Counted from the first letter of the stretch, positions 54,934-63,741 are shown. The stretch: DNA of 64,000 bases from Bacillus cytotoxicus (GCF_023715645.1 NZ_JAMBOP010000008.1:1-64000); one strand, 5' to 3'. The notes: generated by a model from the sequence alone, not told the origin. Numbers and translations are program-made.

Positions 54934-56523
54934 CTAATTTATTTTTTGAATACGCCCTTCAATTTTTGCTTCAATTGGAGATTTTGCCTTTTTCACATAA
55001 TCTACTAGTGCCTCTAAATCATTTGGTCCTGTTTCTGCATTTTTCCCATTTCTAAATGAAACGAAACCGTCTCCGCCAGAAGCTAAAAAGGCATTAGCTA
55101 CGACATTATATGTTTGTGAATCAACAAGCGCTTCACCGTTTGATAATTGTATATCAACGACTTTTTCACCAACTGCTTTACTATCATCCCATTTATATGT
55201 GATACCAGAAATTTGGAGCATACGTGTTCTATCTTTTTGCCACTGCTGATTTAAAATGTCACGAATATCTTTTCCTGTTAATGTTGACTTTATTAGCTGG
55301 TTACCAAAAGGTTGAATGCCATATAATTCTCCCCACGTAATATCTCCAGCATCTAAATCATTGCGAATACCACCAGGATTCATAATGGCAATTTGTCCAT
55401 TCATCGCACTGCGCTGTGCATCGGCAATTAAGTTACCAAGCGTTGATTCCCCGGCAGGTGATTGTGTTCTATCTAACGCAGTTGCAGATTTACCGATAAC
55501 TTGACTTACAAGAGGAGCTACTTTTTCTTCATACTGTTCCATTTTTTTCTTAATTTGCGGATCTGGTTGGATGCCGTCGTGGAACGTTGTAACAATCTCA
55601 GCCTTTTTCTCTACAATATCTTTTGTTTTCTTATCAATTTTTAAATCAACATCTGCAAAAGCCATTCCGTATGAATAAGCTTGTACAAGAAGTTTCCCGT
55701 TTACAGTGCCATTTACATAAGCGTGGTTATGCCCGCCGAAAATAACATCGACTTCTGCATCGGTATTTTGAGCTATGCGAACGAGATCTCCATCTGTAAT
55801 TCCTTTATCATCTGTTGTACCAGGATTGTGTGCTAGTACAACAATTGCTTTTACGCCTAATCGTTTTAATTGCTGTGCCGACTTGTTAATTGCTTCTACT
55901 TCATCTGTGAACTGTACATTTTCAACCATTTTCGGTATAACAACGTTTGGTGTTTCAGTTGTGACAACACCAATAAAACCAACTGGAACGCCCTGTACCA
56001 TTTTTACTGTGAATGGTGGTAAAAATAAGCGTCCTGTTGTCTTGTTATAGACGTTGGCTGCAACGTAAGGGAACTGAGCCCCTTTAAAGTTTCCTGTTTT
56101 CTCGTGATACCCACCGTAAATAAGGCGACGCATTTCATCTACACCTTCATCAAATTCGTGGTTACCAATGGTTCCAACATCAAAGCCAAGGTCATTGAAG
56201 ATATCAATTGTTGGTTCATCTTGTAACAAAGCTGAAACTGGTGGACTTGCTCCAACTGCATCACCCGCATGAACAAGTAGTGTATTTGGATTTTGTTTTT
56301 CACGATCACGTAAGTATGCAGCTAAGTATTCAGCGCCACCAGCATCCTTATTGTTTACTTTTTTTACAGTATCCAATTGACCATGAAAGTCATTAATACC
56401 CAGCATTTGAACATCGATATAACGATTTTCCTGTGCTGGTGTAGAAGTTGGTGGTGCTGCAAATACGCTTGAAAATGTAACGGTACTTAAAACAGCAACG
56501 GCAGGTATAATTTTTTTCCACAT
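54934..56523 (-). CDS. Secreted 5'-nucleotidase / 2',3'-cyclic phosphodiesterase family protein
   Basis: 529 residues. Signal peptide (about 1-22), metallophosphoesterase motifs LGINDFHG, HAGDAVGASP, GNHEFDEG, ALAHNPG and GGHNHAY, then the 5'-nucleotidase C-terminal domain (GGIRNDL...). Start at 56523 chosen with AAAGGAGCGAG upstream and a clean signal peptide; 24 upstream codons are dropped. No LPXTG, so it is secreted or loosely held. Paralogue of the anchored enzyme at 34251. Confidence 0.92.
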   Translation of the reverse strand: MWKKIIPAVAVLSTVTFSSVFAAPPTSTPAQENRYIDVQMLGINDFHGQLDTVKKVNNKDAGGAEYLAAYLRDREKQNPNTLLVHAGDAVGASPPVSALLQDEPTIDIFNDLGFDVGTIGNHEFDEGVDEMRRLIYGGYHEKTGNFKGAQFPYVAANVYNKTTGRLFLPPFTVKMVQGVPVGFIGVVTTETPNVVIPKMVENVQFTDEVEAINKSAQQLKRLGVKAIVVLAHNPGTTDDKGITDGDLVRIAQNTDAEVDVIFGGHNHAYVNGTVNGKLLVQAYSYGMAFADVDLKIDKKTKDIVEKKAEIVTTFHDGIQPDPQIKKKMEQYEEKVAPLVSQVIGKSATALDRTQSPAGESTLGNLIADAQRSAMNGQIAIMNPGGIRNDLDAGDITWGELYGIQPFGNQLIKSTLTGKDIRDILNQQWQKDRTRMLQISGITYKWDDSKAVGEKVVDIQLSNGEALVDSQTYNVVANAFLASGGDGFVSFRNGKNAETGPNDLEALVDYVKKAKSPIEAKIEGRIQKIN

Positions 56524-56670
56524 GTTTTTTGTCTCGCTCCTTTTATATAAATATGACATCATACGACATAATTTTAATAGATTATGAGGAAACAATCTAT
56601 TAAAAAATTATTTTTTTAAGAGAATTCACAAAAAAGCGTTTTATCTTTATATAGAAAATAAATAATTAAT

Positions 56671-56684
56671 TGAAAGCGCTTAAC
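56671..56684 (-). promoter_or_regulatory. cre-like site upstream of the secreted nucleotidase
   Basis: TGAAAGCGCTTAAC contains the palindromic AAGCGCTT core of CcpA sites; two mismatches to the full consensus at one end. It lies about 150 bp upstream of the start codon. No Pho boxes were seen here. Confidence 0.4.
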
Positions 56685-56709
56685 TCTATAAAACTATTTG
56701 GGTGTTTAA

Positions 56710-56872
56710 TATATATAAATACAAATTGAAGAACCAACATAAAAACCACTTTTTTTAGGGGAGGATGAGAGCGTCTGTCCGCGCACAGCGGTCAGTAATT
56801 TTTTCCTGCCACATGCCAGGTTTTAAACAAAAGGAGCAGGCCAGTAGCGTTTATAAAGCTAGGATTTGTACA
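56710..56872 (+). repeat. Family B repeat
   Basis: Begins TATATAAATACAAATTGAAG, core CTGTCC...GGTCAG with TTTTTTCCTGCCACATG, right end GCTAGGATTTGTACA. It lies between the divergent nucleotidase and yqkE-like genes. Confidence 0.7.
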
Positions 56873-56955
56873 GTGAATGGTGAAACTGTTCTTTTGGTTG
56901 CTACTAATTCAAAATTTCTACTATAATAAAGAAAAAAGTAAAAGGTGATTAAATT

Positions 56956-57216
56956 ATGGCAAAGAAAAAACAAAAGCAACCACAGAAACAAACAGCAATG
57001 AAGATGGAAAAGGAAGCAATAACAATTGGAGATCAATTGAACGAAGCTTTAATGAAGCAGCTAAAAAGTAAACAGAAAGAGCTGAAAGAGCAAGAGGAAC
57101 AGAAACAAGAAATGGAGTTAGAAAGAAAGCGTAAAGAACAGCGTGAACGTGAAAAAAATAAATCATTTGAAGAATTATTAAGTGAAAGCAGTATGTCATG
57201 GAAAGACTTTAAGTAA
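56956..57216 (+). CDS. yqkE: DUF3886 protein (YqkE-like)
   Basis: 86 residues, almost entirely Lys/Glu/Gln coiled-coil (about 15-70), ending SFEELLSESSMSWKDFK. Matches the YqkE/DUF3886 pattern, and yqkD, yqkF and nudF homologues are nearby as in B. subtilis. AAAGGTGATT precedes the ATG. The stop codon overlaps the target duplication of a family A element. Function unknown. Confidence 0.78.
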   Translation: MAKKKQKQPQKQTAMKMEKEAITIGDQLNEALMKQLKSKQKELKEQEEQKQEMELERKRKEQREREKNKSFEELLSESSMSWKDFK

Positions 57217-57433
57217 GAAACGGGAACTACTCAGTCACTCTATGAAAAAAAGGCAGAAAACCATTTTTTTAAATGGTCCTGAGGGACTGGCTATGTATAG
57301 TAGCGGTCAGAGCCTTTTCCTGTCACGTGCAAAGTTTTAAAACAAGAAAGGTAGCAAGGCACGTATTTTCGCTGAATCATACGACTTACCAAACTTCTCA
57401 ATGGAATGTATGACGGAGTAGCTACAAGAAAAG
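57215..57433 (+). mobile_element. Family A MITE-like element, copy 5, at the yqkE stop codon
   Basis: Element 57223-57425 (203 bp), ends GGAACTACTCAG and GGAGTAGCTAC. Flanks AAGAAACG (57215-57222) and AAGAAAAG (57426-57433) match at 7 of 8. The duplication begins inside the TAA stop at 57214-57216. Confidence 0.78.
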
Positions 57434-57436
57434 AAT

Positions 57437-57493
57437 ATAAAATGAAACTTCCATCAGTGGGGGGATTTTCCTGCCCACGAATAGCGGGATAAG
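57437..57493 (-). repeat. bcr1-type remnant, internally deleted, minus orientation
   Basis: ATAAAATGAAACTTCCATC joined to CAGTGGGGGG and then CTGCCCACGAATAGCGGGAT AAG: both bcr1 ends with most of the middle missing. The right border merges with the Shine-Dalgarno of the grpB gene. Confidence 0.7.
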
Positions 57494-57503
57494 GGGGATG
57501 GGT

Positions 57504-58019
57504 ATGAGGATAGTGGAAGTATTGCCCTATGAAAATCACTGGGCAGAAAAGTTTCAGAAAGAAGCGAAACGTTTAAAGGAAGCAATGCCAGAACATGTGA
57601 AAGTTCATCATATTGGTAGCACATCTGTGCCCGGGTTAGCCGCAAAACCTATTATTGATATGATTATGGAAGTTACGAATATTGACAAAGTGGATAGTTG
57701 GAATGATATCTTCCAAAAACTAGGTTATACACCAAAAGGTGAAAATGGTATTTCAGGACGGCGTTTCTACATACATGGTACAGAAGAAAAACGAAGCTAT
57801 CATTTACATGTATATGAAACAGGGAATCAAGAAATTATGCGTCATCTCTCTTTTCGTGATTACATGATGGAGCATTGTGAAGAAGCAGAGGCGTATGCAA
57901 CGTTAAAGCAAGAACTTGCGAAACAATTTACATATGACGTTGAGCGGTATATTGAAGGAAAAGATGCATTTGTTCGTGAGAGAGAACAAATGGCGCTAGA
58001 GTGGATGAAGAAAAAATAA
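57504..58019 (+). CDS. GrpB/UPF0157 family protein
   Basis: 171-residue nucleotidyltransferase-like protein: HIGSTSVPGLAAKPIIDMI is the family signature. ATG 57504 chosen because AAGGGGG (57491-57497) is 6 bases upstream; the ATG at 57498 is adjacent to it. That Shine-Dalgarno abuts a bcr1 remnant. Function poorly known. Confidence 0.85.
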   Translation: MRIVEVLPYENHWAEKFQKEAKRLKEAMPEHVKVHHIGSTSVPGLAAKPIIDMIMEVTNIDKVDSWNDIFQKLGYTPKGENGISGRRFYIHGTEEKRSYHLHVYETGNQEIMRHLSFRDYMMEHCEEAEAYATLKQELAKQFTYDVERYIEGKDAFVREREQMALEWMKKK

Positions 58020-58050
58020 CGTGCCATATAAATGTGGCACGTTATTTTTA
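58019..58050. terminator. Terminator shared by grpB and the reductase gene
   Basis: ACGTGCCA pairs with TGGCACGT, followed by TATTTTTA. Confidence 0.82.
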
Positions 58051-58058
58051 TCGTTTTT

Positions 58059-59024
58059 TTACGGAAGTAATAAAATTTTCCCTGTGCTTTTTCGACTTTC
58101 TAAATAATGGTGTGCTTTTGCACCTTCACTTAATGGAAATGTAGTTGGCTTAGATAATTTGATTTTTCCTTGTTGAATCCATGTGAATAGCTCGTTAGAA
58201 CGAAGAACGCGTTCTTTATGAGAGGTGAGTACATTCCATAAATCCCCGCCAGTTAACGTCTTAGATGTATCCATAAGCATGCGCGGGTCTATAGGCGCCG
58301 GATCGCCGCCTGCCATTCCGTAAAAAACAACAGTTCCTCCAATGCGCGTTGCCTCAAAGCTATCCGTCAACGTAGAACCAACCGACTCGTATACGACATC
58401 GACACCTTTTTCGTTCGTCACATGCATCACTTTCTGTTTCCAATCATCTTCATACAAAAAGGCCCAGTCTGCGCCAACAGATTCGGCAGCTTTTGCTTTT
58501 TGAATAGAAGAAGTAAGTGCGATCACTTTACCGCCTAGTAATTTTACAATTTGTACAAGAAGCTGTCCAACACCACCGGCAGCAGCGTGTACGAGTACGA
58601 TATCTCCTTCTTTTACCGCATAGCTATCTCGGGTTAAATAGTGAGCTGTTAAACCTTGTAGTAAAATAGAAGCAGCAGTTTCATGCGAAATATGATTAGG
58701 AAGTGGAATTGTTTTCTCTACTGGAACTGTTACAAGCTCTGCGTTTGCATAAGGAACATCTGCAAATGCGATAGAGTCTCCTTGCTTAATTGTCGTAACG
58801 TTATTTCCTACCATTTCTACAATTCCAGCACCTTCGTATCCTAAAATGTACGGTGGTTTACCAGCAAGGTGATAATTACCTTTTCTTCTATAAACATCAG
58901 CAAAATTTAAACCAATTGCTTTCATTTTCACAAGAATTTCATCAGGTCCGATAACAGGATTTGGGATTTCTTCATATTGTAATACTTCTGGTTCTCCAAA
59001 TGTGTTAAATATAAGAGCCTTCAT
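58059..59024 (-). CDS. Zinc-independent NADPH:quinone oxidoreductase (MDR family)
   Basis: 321 residues of the quinone oxidoreductase branch: GYEGAGIVE, NFADVYRRKG, and the NADP motif HAAAGGVGQLLVQ. The catalytic zinc ligands of alcohol dehydrogenases are absent. Cytosolic; reduces quinones or enones. GGGAAAAAG precedes the ATG. Confidence 0.88.
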   Translation of the reverse strand: MKALIFNTFGEPEVLQYEEIPNPVIGPDEILVKMKAIGLNFADVYRRKGNYHLAGKPPYILGYEGAGIVEMVGNNVTTIKQGDSIAFADVPYANAELVTVPVEKTIPLPNHISHETAASILLQGLTAHYLTRDSYAVKEGDIVLVHAAAGGVGQLLVQIVKLLGGKVIALTSSIQKAKAAESVGADWAFLYEDDWKQKVMHVTNEKGVDVVYESVGSTLTDSFEATRIGGTVVFYGMAGGDPAPIDPRMLMDTSKTLTGGDLWNVLTSHKERVLRSNELFTWIQQGKIKLSKPTTFPLSEGAKAHHYLESRKSTGKILLLP

Positions 59025-59246
59025 CTTTTTCCCTCTACTTTGTGTATTTTATTTTACGCTTACACTGTAAGATAAAAGGATGGAGAAAGCAAGGAATTGC
59101 GCTTTGGAAAAAATGGGAAAGGAACTTCTTTTTTCTTCTTGTACTAAAGAGGCATTAAAATTGAACAAACACCAATCATATTGCTAAAGTTGAATTGTAT
59201 TATCGTAGGCGAATTTTCCATTTAATTTTGAGTGAGGTGGAGACTA

Positions 59247-59786
59247 ATGATTTTAGATTTAAAAGGTGAATCTCAAATGGATCCAATTGTAGGTATGCTT
59301 TATTCTTCTGTAGATGGTAATTATAATCGCTTAAAATCTATTGTTGCAGGTATGTCACAGGAGGAACTAGATTATAAAGGGCCAAATCAGAAATATAACA
59401 GTACAGCACAATTAATAAGGCATTTGGCATATGTGGACCTTAACTGGGTTTTTAGGATTAAAGGTGAACCAGTACCAAAGATTCTTCAAGATAAGTACGG
59501 ACCTATGTTAGATAAAAACAATGAAATTCCATTGATTTATGGAATTTCATTAGAAAGAATTCTCTCTGATTATGATGAGGTATTTAATATGTTTAAGTCT
59601 ATTTGCTTTCAGTTAACTGATAAACAATTGAATAAAATAGTTGAATATGAGAATGGAGCAACTGCAACTATCCGCTGGGGCATTTGGCATATAGCAGATC
59701 ATAATAGATACCACCAGGCTCACATAAATCAACTTCGCAAATGGTATAAAGAAGAAAAGGGTTTTATGTCGGGTTCCTTCACATAA
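59247..59786 (+). CDS. DinB-superfamily protein
   Basis: 179 residues, four-helix-bundle DinB/YfiT fold with likely metal His in IRHLAY and WHIADHNRYHQAHI. ATG 59247 chosen with GTGAGGTGGA upstream. Family members include bacillithiol transferases, but the reaction is not shown here. A TTCACATAAT palindrome lies at the stop. Confidence 0.75.
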   Translation: MILDLKGESQMDPIVGMLYSSVDGNYNRLKSIVAGMSQEELDYKGPNQKYNSTAQLIRHLAYVDLNWVFRIKGEPVPKILQDKYGPMLDKNNEIPLIYGISLERILSDYDEVFNMFKSICFQLTDKQLNKIVEYENGATATIRWGIWHIADHNRYHQAHINQLRKWYKEEKGFMSGSFT

Positions 59787-59865
59787 TAACATTATGTGAA
59801 CAAACCGCTTTTCTTTTGACTTTTTCTTTTTTTCTTGTTCAAATGTAGGGAAGGAGGAGTTTTTT

Positions 59866-60693
59866 ATGCATATTCCAACAACAACACTTCATAACGGCGT
59901 AAAAATGCCAATGCTCGGTTTAGGAGTATATAAAGCGAAAGAGGGAGAGGAAGTAAAACGAGCGGTCCAGGCTGCACTTGAGATTGGATACCGTTCTATA
60001 GATACAGCTGCCATTTACGAAAATGAAAGCGGTGTCGGAGAAGCGATTCGTGAATTTGGAATTGCGCGCGAAGAGTTGTTTATTACAACGAAAGTATGGA
60101 ACGATGAACAAGGGTATGAAACGACGCTGAAAGCTTTCAATACGAGTTTAAAGAAATTACAGATGGATTATGTTGATTTATATTTAATTCATTGGCCAAT
60201 ACATGGGAAGTATGTGGATACATACCGTGCTTTAGAAAAATTGTATGAAGAAGGTAAAGTGCGGGCGATTGGTGTGTCAAACTTTCATATTCATCATTTA
60301 GAACAATTATTAGCAAACTGTCACATTAAACCGATGGTGAATCAAGTTGAGCTTCATCCAATGTTGGCACAATTTGAACTTCGTAATTTTTGCCAGCAAG
60401 AACAAATTCAAATGGAAGCGTGGAGCCCGCTTATGCGAGGCGGAGAAGTGTTTGAACATCCTATTATTCAAGAAATTGCTAAGAAATATGGGAAAACACC
60501 TGCTCAAGTTATTTTGCGCTGGGATATTCAAAGTGGCATTGTAACCATTCCGAAATCTGTTACACCATCACGCATTGCTGAGAATTTCAACATTTTCGAT
60601 TTTTCATTAACAGAAGAAGAAGTGGCACAAATTGATACATTAGATTGTAATAAGCGTTCAGGAACAAATCCAGAGAAATACGATACGATGTAA
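59866..60693 (+). CDS. Aldo/keto reductase
   Basis: 275 residues, single-domain AKR. Catalytic tetrad visible: Asp and Tyr in [11 protein letters not shown], Lys in ITTKVWND, His in LIHWPIH; NADPH-binding end [17 protein letters not shown] precedes the ATG. Similar to glyoxal/methylglyoxal reductases such as YvgN; the substrate is an inference. Confidence 0.92.
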   Translation: MHIPTTTLHNGVKMPMLGLGVYKAKEGEEVKRAVQAALEIGYRSIDTAAIYENESGVGEAIREFGIAREELFITTKVWNDEQGYETTLKAFNTSLKKLQMDYVDLYLIHWPIHGKYVDTYRALEKLYEEGKVRAIGVSNFHIHHLEQLLANCHIKPMVNQVELHPMLAQFELRNFCQQEQIQMEAWSPLMRGGEVFEHPIIQEIAKKYGKTPAQVILRWDIQSGIVTIPKSVTPSRIAENFNIFDFSLTEEEVAQIDTLDCNKRSGTNPEKYDTM

Positions 60694-60722
60694 AAAGCTA
60701 CCGATTTTCGGTAGCTTTTTTA
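60692..60722. terminator. Bidirectional terminator between convergent reductases
   Basis: AAAAAGCTACCG pairs with CGGTAGCTTTTT. Confidence 0.9.
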
Positions 60723-61634
60723 GCGATTAGATTCATATGTATCTAATTTTAAAAGTGCTTGAATGTGTTTATATTGTTCGTCTGTCAATGAATTTGTAGT
60801 ACCTGCTTTGACGTTTTTACGTAATTGGTCAATTGAGCTAGCGCCTGGAATGAGATTTGCAATTGCTGGATTATGCAGGCAATATTGAAGCGCGGTTTCT
60901 GTTAGAGAGCGCTCATTTGTTATTTCTTTCATGCGAGATACAACTTGGTTTACTTCATCAAAATTGTAAGAGAGATAGTCCTTTTCTTTCAATTTAGCTA
61001 ATTTTTGTTCATTGTTATGAGTTAATAATCCTTTTGCGAGTGGGCCGCGACCAATAACGCTAATATTGTGTTCTTGTAAGAAGGGAAACCATTCTTCAGG
61101 GCGACGATTGAACATATTGTATTCCATTAAAACACTGACAATATTAGAGCGTTCTGCATATTGGCGAATGACATTCGGCCGGATGGACGAAATGCCGTAA
61201 TGACGAATGAATCCTTCTTGTTTGAGTTCTTCAAATGTTTCAATGACTTCGTCGATATGATCTTCAATTGTTCCGCCGTGCAGCTGATATAAATCAATAT
61301 AATCCGTTTTTAAGCGGCGCAGGCTTTCTTTTACTTCCTCTTTTATATACGTTTTAGAAGGATCCCAAGACCACCCGTTTTTTTCTTCTGTCCAGCGGTT
61401 TCCAACCTTTGTAGCAAGGATGACTTGCTCTCGTTTTCCTTGCAATGCTTTTCCGACAAACTCTTCATTTAATCCGTAATGGTATAAATCGGCTGTATCT
61501 AAAAAATTAATGCCTAACTCTAACGCCTCATGAATGATTTGAATGGCCTCTGTTTCATTTGTCCCAAGTGACATGCACCCAAGTCCAATTTCACTTACAT
61601 ATAGATCTGAATTTCCTAATTGACGTGTTTTCAT
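60720..61634 (-). CDS. yqkF: Aldo/keto reductase YqkF
   Basis: 304 residues of another AKR branch: [41 protein letters not shown] and SSIRPNVI match B. subtilis YqkF closely as I recall it. GGAGGATT precedes the ATG. Next to mciZ and nudF, as in B. subtilis. Confidence 0.92.
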   Translation of the reverse strand: MKTRQLGNSDLYVSEIGLGCMSLGTNETEAIQIIHEALELGINFLDTADLYHYGLNEEFVGKALQGKREQVILATKVGNRWTEEKNGWSWDPSKTYIKEEVKESLRRLKTDYIDLYQLHGGTIEDHIDEVIETFEELKQEGFIRHYGISSIRPNVIRQYAERSNIVSVLMEYNMFNRRPEEWFPFLQEHNISVIGRGPLAKGLLTHNNEQKLAKLKEKDYLSYNFDEVNQVVSRMKEITNERSLTETALQYCLHNPAIANLIPGASSIDQLRKNVKAGTTNSLTDEQYKHIQALLKLDTYESNR

Positions 61635-61687
61635 AATCCTCCTCCTTACTTTTATTGTACGAAAGCGTAAGGAGTTTCACAAACACT

Positions 61688-61816
61688 TTACTTTTGTGTA
61701 TTTGTAATCCAGTTATGAACAGTTTCATAACGTTGTTCATATTGTTTCAGCATATGACGAATTTCCCAAGCTTTTCCGACTAACGTTACTCGATTTGGTA
61801 AAATATACACTTTCAT
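61688..61816 (-). CDS. mciZ: MciZ, peptide inhibitor of FtsZ
   Basis: 42-residue peptide, MKVYILPNRV then TLVGKAWEIR, close to B. subtilis MciZ, which binds the FtsZ C-terminus in the mother cell and blocks Z-ring assembly during sporulation. GAAAGGAGCGAAACGAAA lies before the ATG at 61816; the longer upstream frame overlaps nudF and is not used. Location between yqkF and nudF is the same as in B. subtilis. Confidence 0.93.
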   Translation of the reverse strand: MKVYILPNRVTLVGKAWEIRHMLKQYEQRYETVHNWITNTQK

Positions 61817-61891
61817 TTTCGTTTCGCTCCTTTCAATGTGATAGAATGTATGAAGAAAGACCAGGAAATAGAACAGGGAGATGAAGTTATT

Positions 61892-62431
61892 ATGAGTAAT
61901 CTTGAGGAAAGAACGGTTGCGACTGAGCCTATTTTTGCTGGAAGAGTAATCAAAGTTCGTGTTGATGAAGTAGTATTGCCAAATGGTGAGACGAGTAAAC
62001 GTGAAATTGTCAATCATCCTGGTGCGGTAGCAATTATTGTAATTACAGATGACGGAAAAATTGTGTTAGTTGAACAGTATCGGAAAGCGATGGAAAAAGC
62101 GTTAGTAGAAATTCCTGCTGGAAAGTTGGAACAGGGAGAAAAACCTGAAGTTACAGCAATTCGTGAATTAGAAGAAGAAACAGGGTACATATGTGATAAC
62201 ATGGAGCTCATTACGTCATTTTACACTTCACCAGGGTTTGCAGATGAAATTGTATACGTATATGAAGCAACTGGTTTGAAGAAGAAAGAAGATAAAGCGG
62301 ATCTTGATGAAGATGAGTTCGTTGAGTTAATGGAAGTATCATTAGAAGAGGCGCTGCAACTAATAAAAGAGCAACGTATTCATGATGCTAAGACAATGTT
62401 TGCAATTCAATATTTACAGCTAAAAAAATAA
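61892..62431 (+). CDS. nudF: ADP-ribose pyrophosphatase NudF
   Basis: 179-residue Nudix enzyme. Box G77...E83, R91-E92, E95-E96, G98 fits exactly, and the SPGFADE segment after it marks the ADP-ribose branch. ATG 61892 chosen with GGGAGATGA upstream. Divergent from mciZ. Confidence 0.93.
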   Translation: MSNLEERTVATEPIFAGRVIKVRVDEVVLPNGETSKREIVNHPGAVAIIVITDDGKIVLVEQYRKAMEKALVEIPAGKLEQGEKPEVTAIRELEEETGYICDNMELITSFYTSPGFADEIVYVYEATGLKKKEDKADLDEDEFVELMEVSLEEALQLIKEQRIHDAKTMFAIQYLQLKK

Positions 62432-62461
62432 ACACTCGCTGCATGCGAGTGTTTATTTTTT
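62429..62461 (+). terminator. Terminator of nudF
   Basis: AAACACTCGC pairs with GCGAGTGTTT, followed by ATTTTTTT. Confidence 0.9.
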
Positions 62462-62489
62462 TAGAATGTGAAAATGACTAGCTCCTCAC

Positions 62490-62647
62490 TTTATCCCGCT
62501 ATTCGTGGGCAGTAATACTCCCGCCTCAAAATTCAGCAAAAGCAAAGAAGTTAGGCGGGAGATAAACTGCCCGTAAAAGCCCGATTGGTTCAACTAATAA
62601 TCAGTGGGGAATGAAGAAAACCCCCACTGATTAAAGTTTCACTTTAT
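62490..62647 (+). repeat. bcr1 repeat, full length (158 bp), ending in a stop codon
   Basis: TTTAT at both ends (62490-62494 and 62643-62647). Nearly identical to the copy at 54770, with paired changes in the CTCCCGCCT...AGGCGGGAG stem. TTA at 62644-62646 is the GNAT stop codon. Confidence 0.92.
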
Positions 62648-63195
62648 TGTATTTTTGCGTATACACACGTATCACGTAAACTACCATCAGGAGCAAGGAA
62701 ATCATTTTCGTGTGTGCCTTCTAGTATAAACTCTAGGCGCTCTGCAACTAATCGTGCATTTGTATTATTTGCATCACAGCGAATTTCAAGGCGTTTTGCT
62801 CCAAGTTTATCGAAAGCGAATTGAACAGCTCCTTTTAATGCTTCTGTCATATATCCTTGTCTTGTATAGGAGCTATGAAGCCAAAAGCTAATGGAAAACT
62901 TCGGAATATCCCAATTTTCTGGATGAAGAGTAAGTGCACCGATGAAAGTACCCGACGTTTTCTCGTATAGATGGAACGGTAATGTTTCGCGAAGTAAAAA
63001 TTTCCCATGTGCTGCTCTTACTGCTGATTCTGCTGTTTCTTCAGTATCTTCTGTAATAGCTATCCATGGCTGTAAGTCTTCTAATGAAGCTTGAATTGCT
63101 TCGTAAACTTCTGTTCCATCACCTGGGAACGGTTTTCGTACTTGTAAGCGCTCAGTCTGAAATAATGTTGGAAAATCTAATAATAGTTGTTTCAA
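62644..63195 (-). CDS. GNAT-family N-acetyltransferase (RimJ/RimL type)
   Basis: 183 residues with the acetyl-CoA core SSYTRQGYMTEALKGAVQFAF and RLEIRCDANNTNARLVAERLEF. GGAGGGATTT precedes the ATG. Targets unknown. The stop codon is supplied by the terminal TTTAT of a bcr1 repeat. Confidence 0.88.
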   Translation of the reverse strand: MKQLLLDFPTLFQTERLQVRKPFPGDGTEVYEAIQASLEDLQPWIAITEDTEETAESAVRAAHGKFLLRETLPFHLYEKTSGTFIGALTLHPENWDIPKFSISFWLHSSYTRQGYMTEALKGAVQFAFDKLGAKRLEIRCDANNTNARLVAERLEFILEGTHENDFLAPDGSLRDTCVYAKIQ

Positions 63196-63290
63196 ACGAA
63201 ATCCCTCCTATTCTCTTCTTTTAAGTTTAGCAAAGTGGCGTGGAATTTCAATGATAATTCGTCATACTTTTTTCTTTCTATCATACATTC

Positions 63291-63714
63291 TATATAGATA
63301 CAAATTGAAACCTGACGTAACTACTCAGTCACTCTATGAAAAAAAAGGCAGAAAACCACTTTCTTTTTAGGTTGGCGAGAGCAACTGGCCGCGTGTTGGA
63401 GCGGTCAGGGCCTTTTCCTGCTACGCGCAACGTTTTCAAACAAAGAAAGGTAACAAGGTGTAGGTCCATTTTTATCTTCATGACAGCAATCTAGATGCTG
63501 TCATGAAGATAATTTTTCAATGAAATTACTGAGTAGTTATAACCTGACATAAAACCCGTTTTTTTATGTGGATGAGAGCGTCAGGCCATGAGTAGAAGTA
63601 AATAATTCCTTTTTATTCCATATATGTTGTGCAAACAAAAAGAGAAAGAAAGTATCAGGTTACTTTGTGCTTGGCGGCAACTTATGTGCCCAAAAGCTAA
63701 GTTGGATTTATATA
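63291..63714 (+). repeat. Family B repeat split by a family A insertion
   Basis: Left part 63291-63316 (TATATAGATACAAATTGAAA), right part 63541-63714 with core GCGTCAGGCC, TTGTGCTTGGCGGCAAC and right end AAGTTGGATTTATATA. Removing the A element and one target copy restores CAAATTGAAACCTGACATAA, collinear with the B copy at 21935. Ends 28 bp before spoIIM. Confidence 0.85.
63309..63548 (+). mobile_element. Family A MITE-like element, copy 6, nested in family B
   Basis: Element 63317-63540 (224 bp) with GTAACTACTCAG and CTGAGTAGTTAT ends, between AACCTGAC (63309-63316) and AACCTGAC (63541-63548). Confidence 0.9.
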
Positions 63715-63741
63715 GTAAGGGAGAGAACGGAGGGAATAAAT

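Noticed and set aside
59779-59799. TTCACATAAT palindrome after the DinB-fold gene as a terminator
   Set aside because: AT-rich stem and no T-run; too weak to call.
61688-62017. 109-codon reading of the mciZ frame
   Set aside because: Only the last 42 codons match MciZ and have a Shine-Dalgarno; the rest is antisense to nudF.
4893-63548. CRISPR array as an explanation for the repeated sequences
   Set aside because: Copies are dispersed, 160-270 bp long and flanked by target duplications; no short regularly spaced repeats or cas genes are present.
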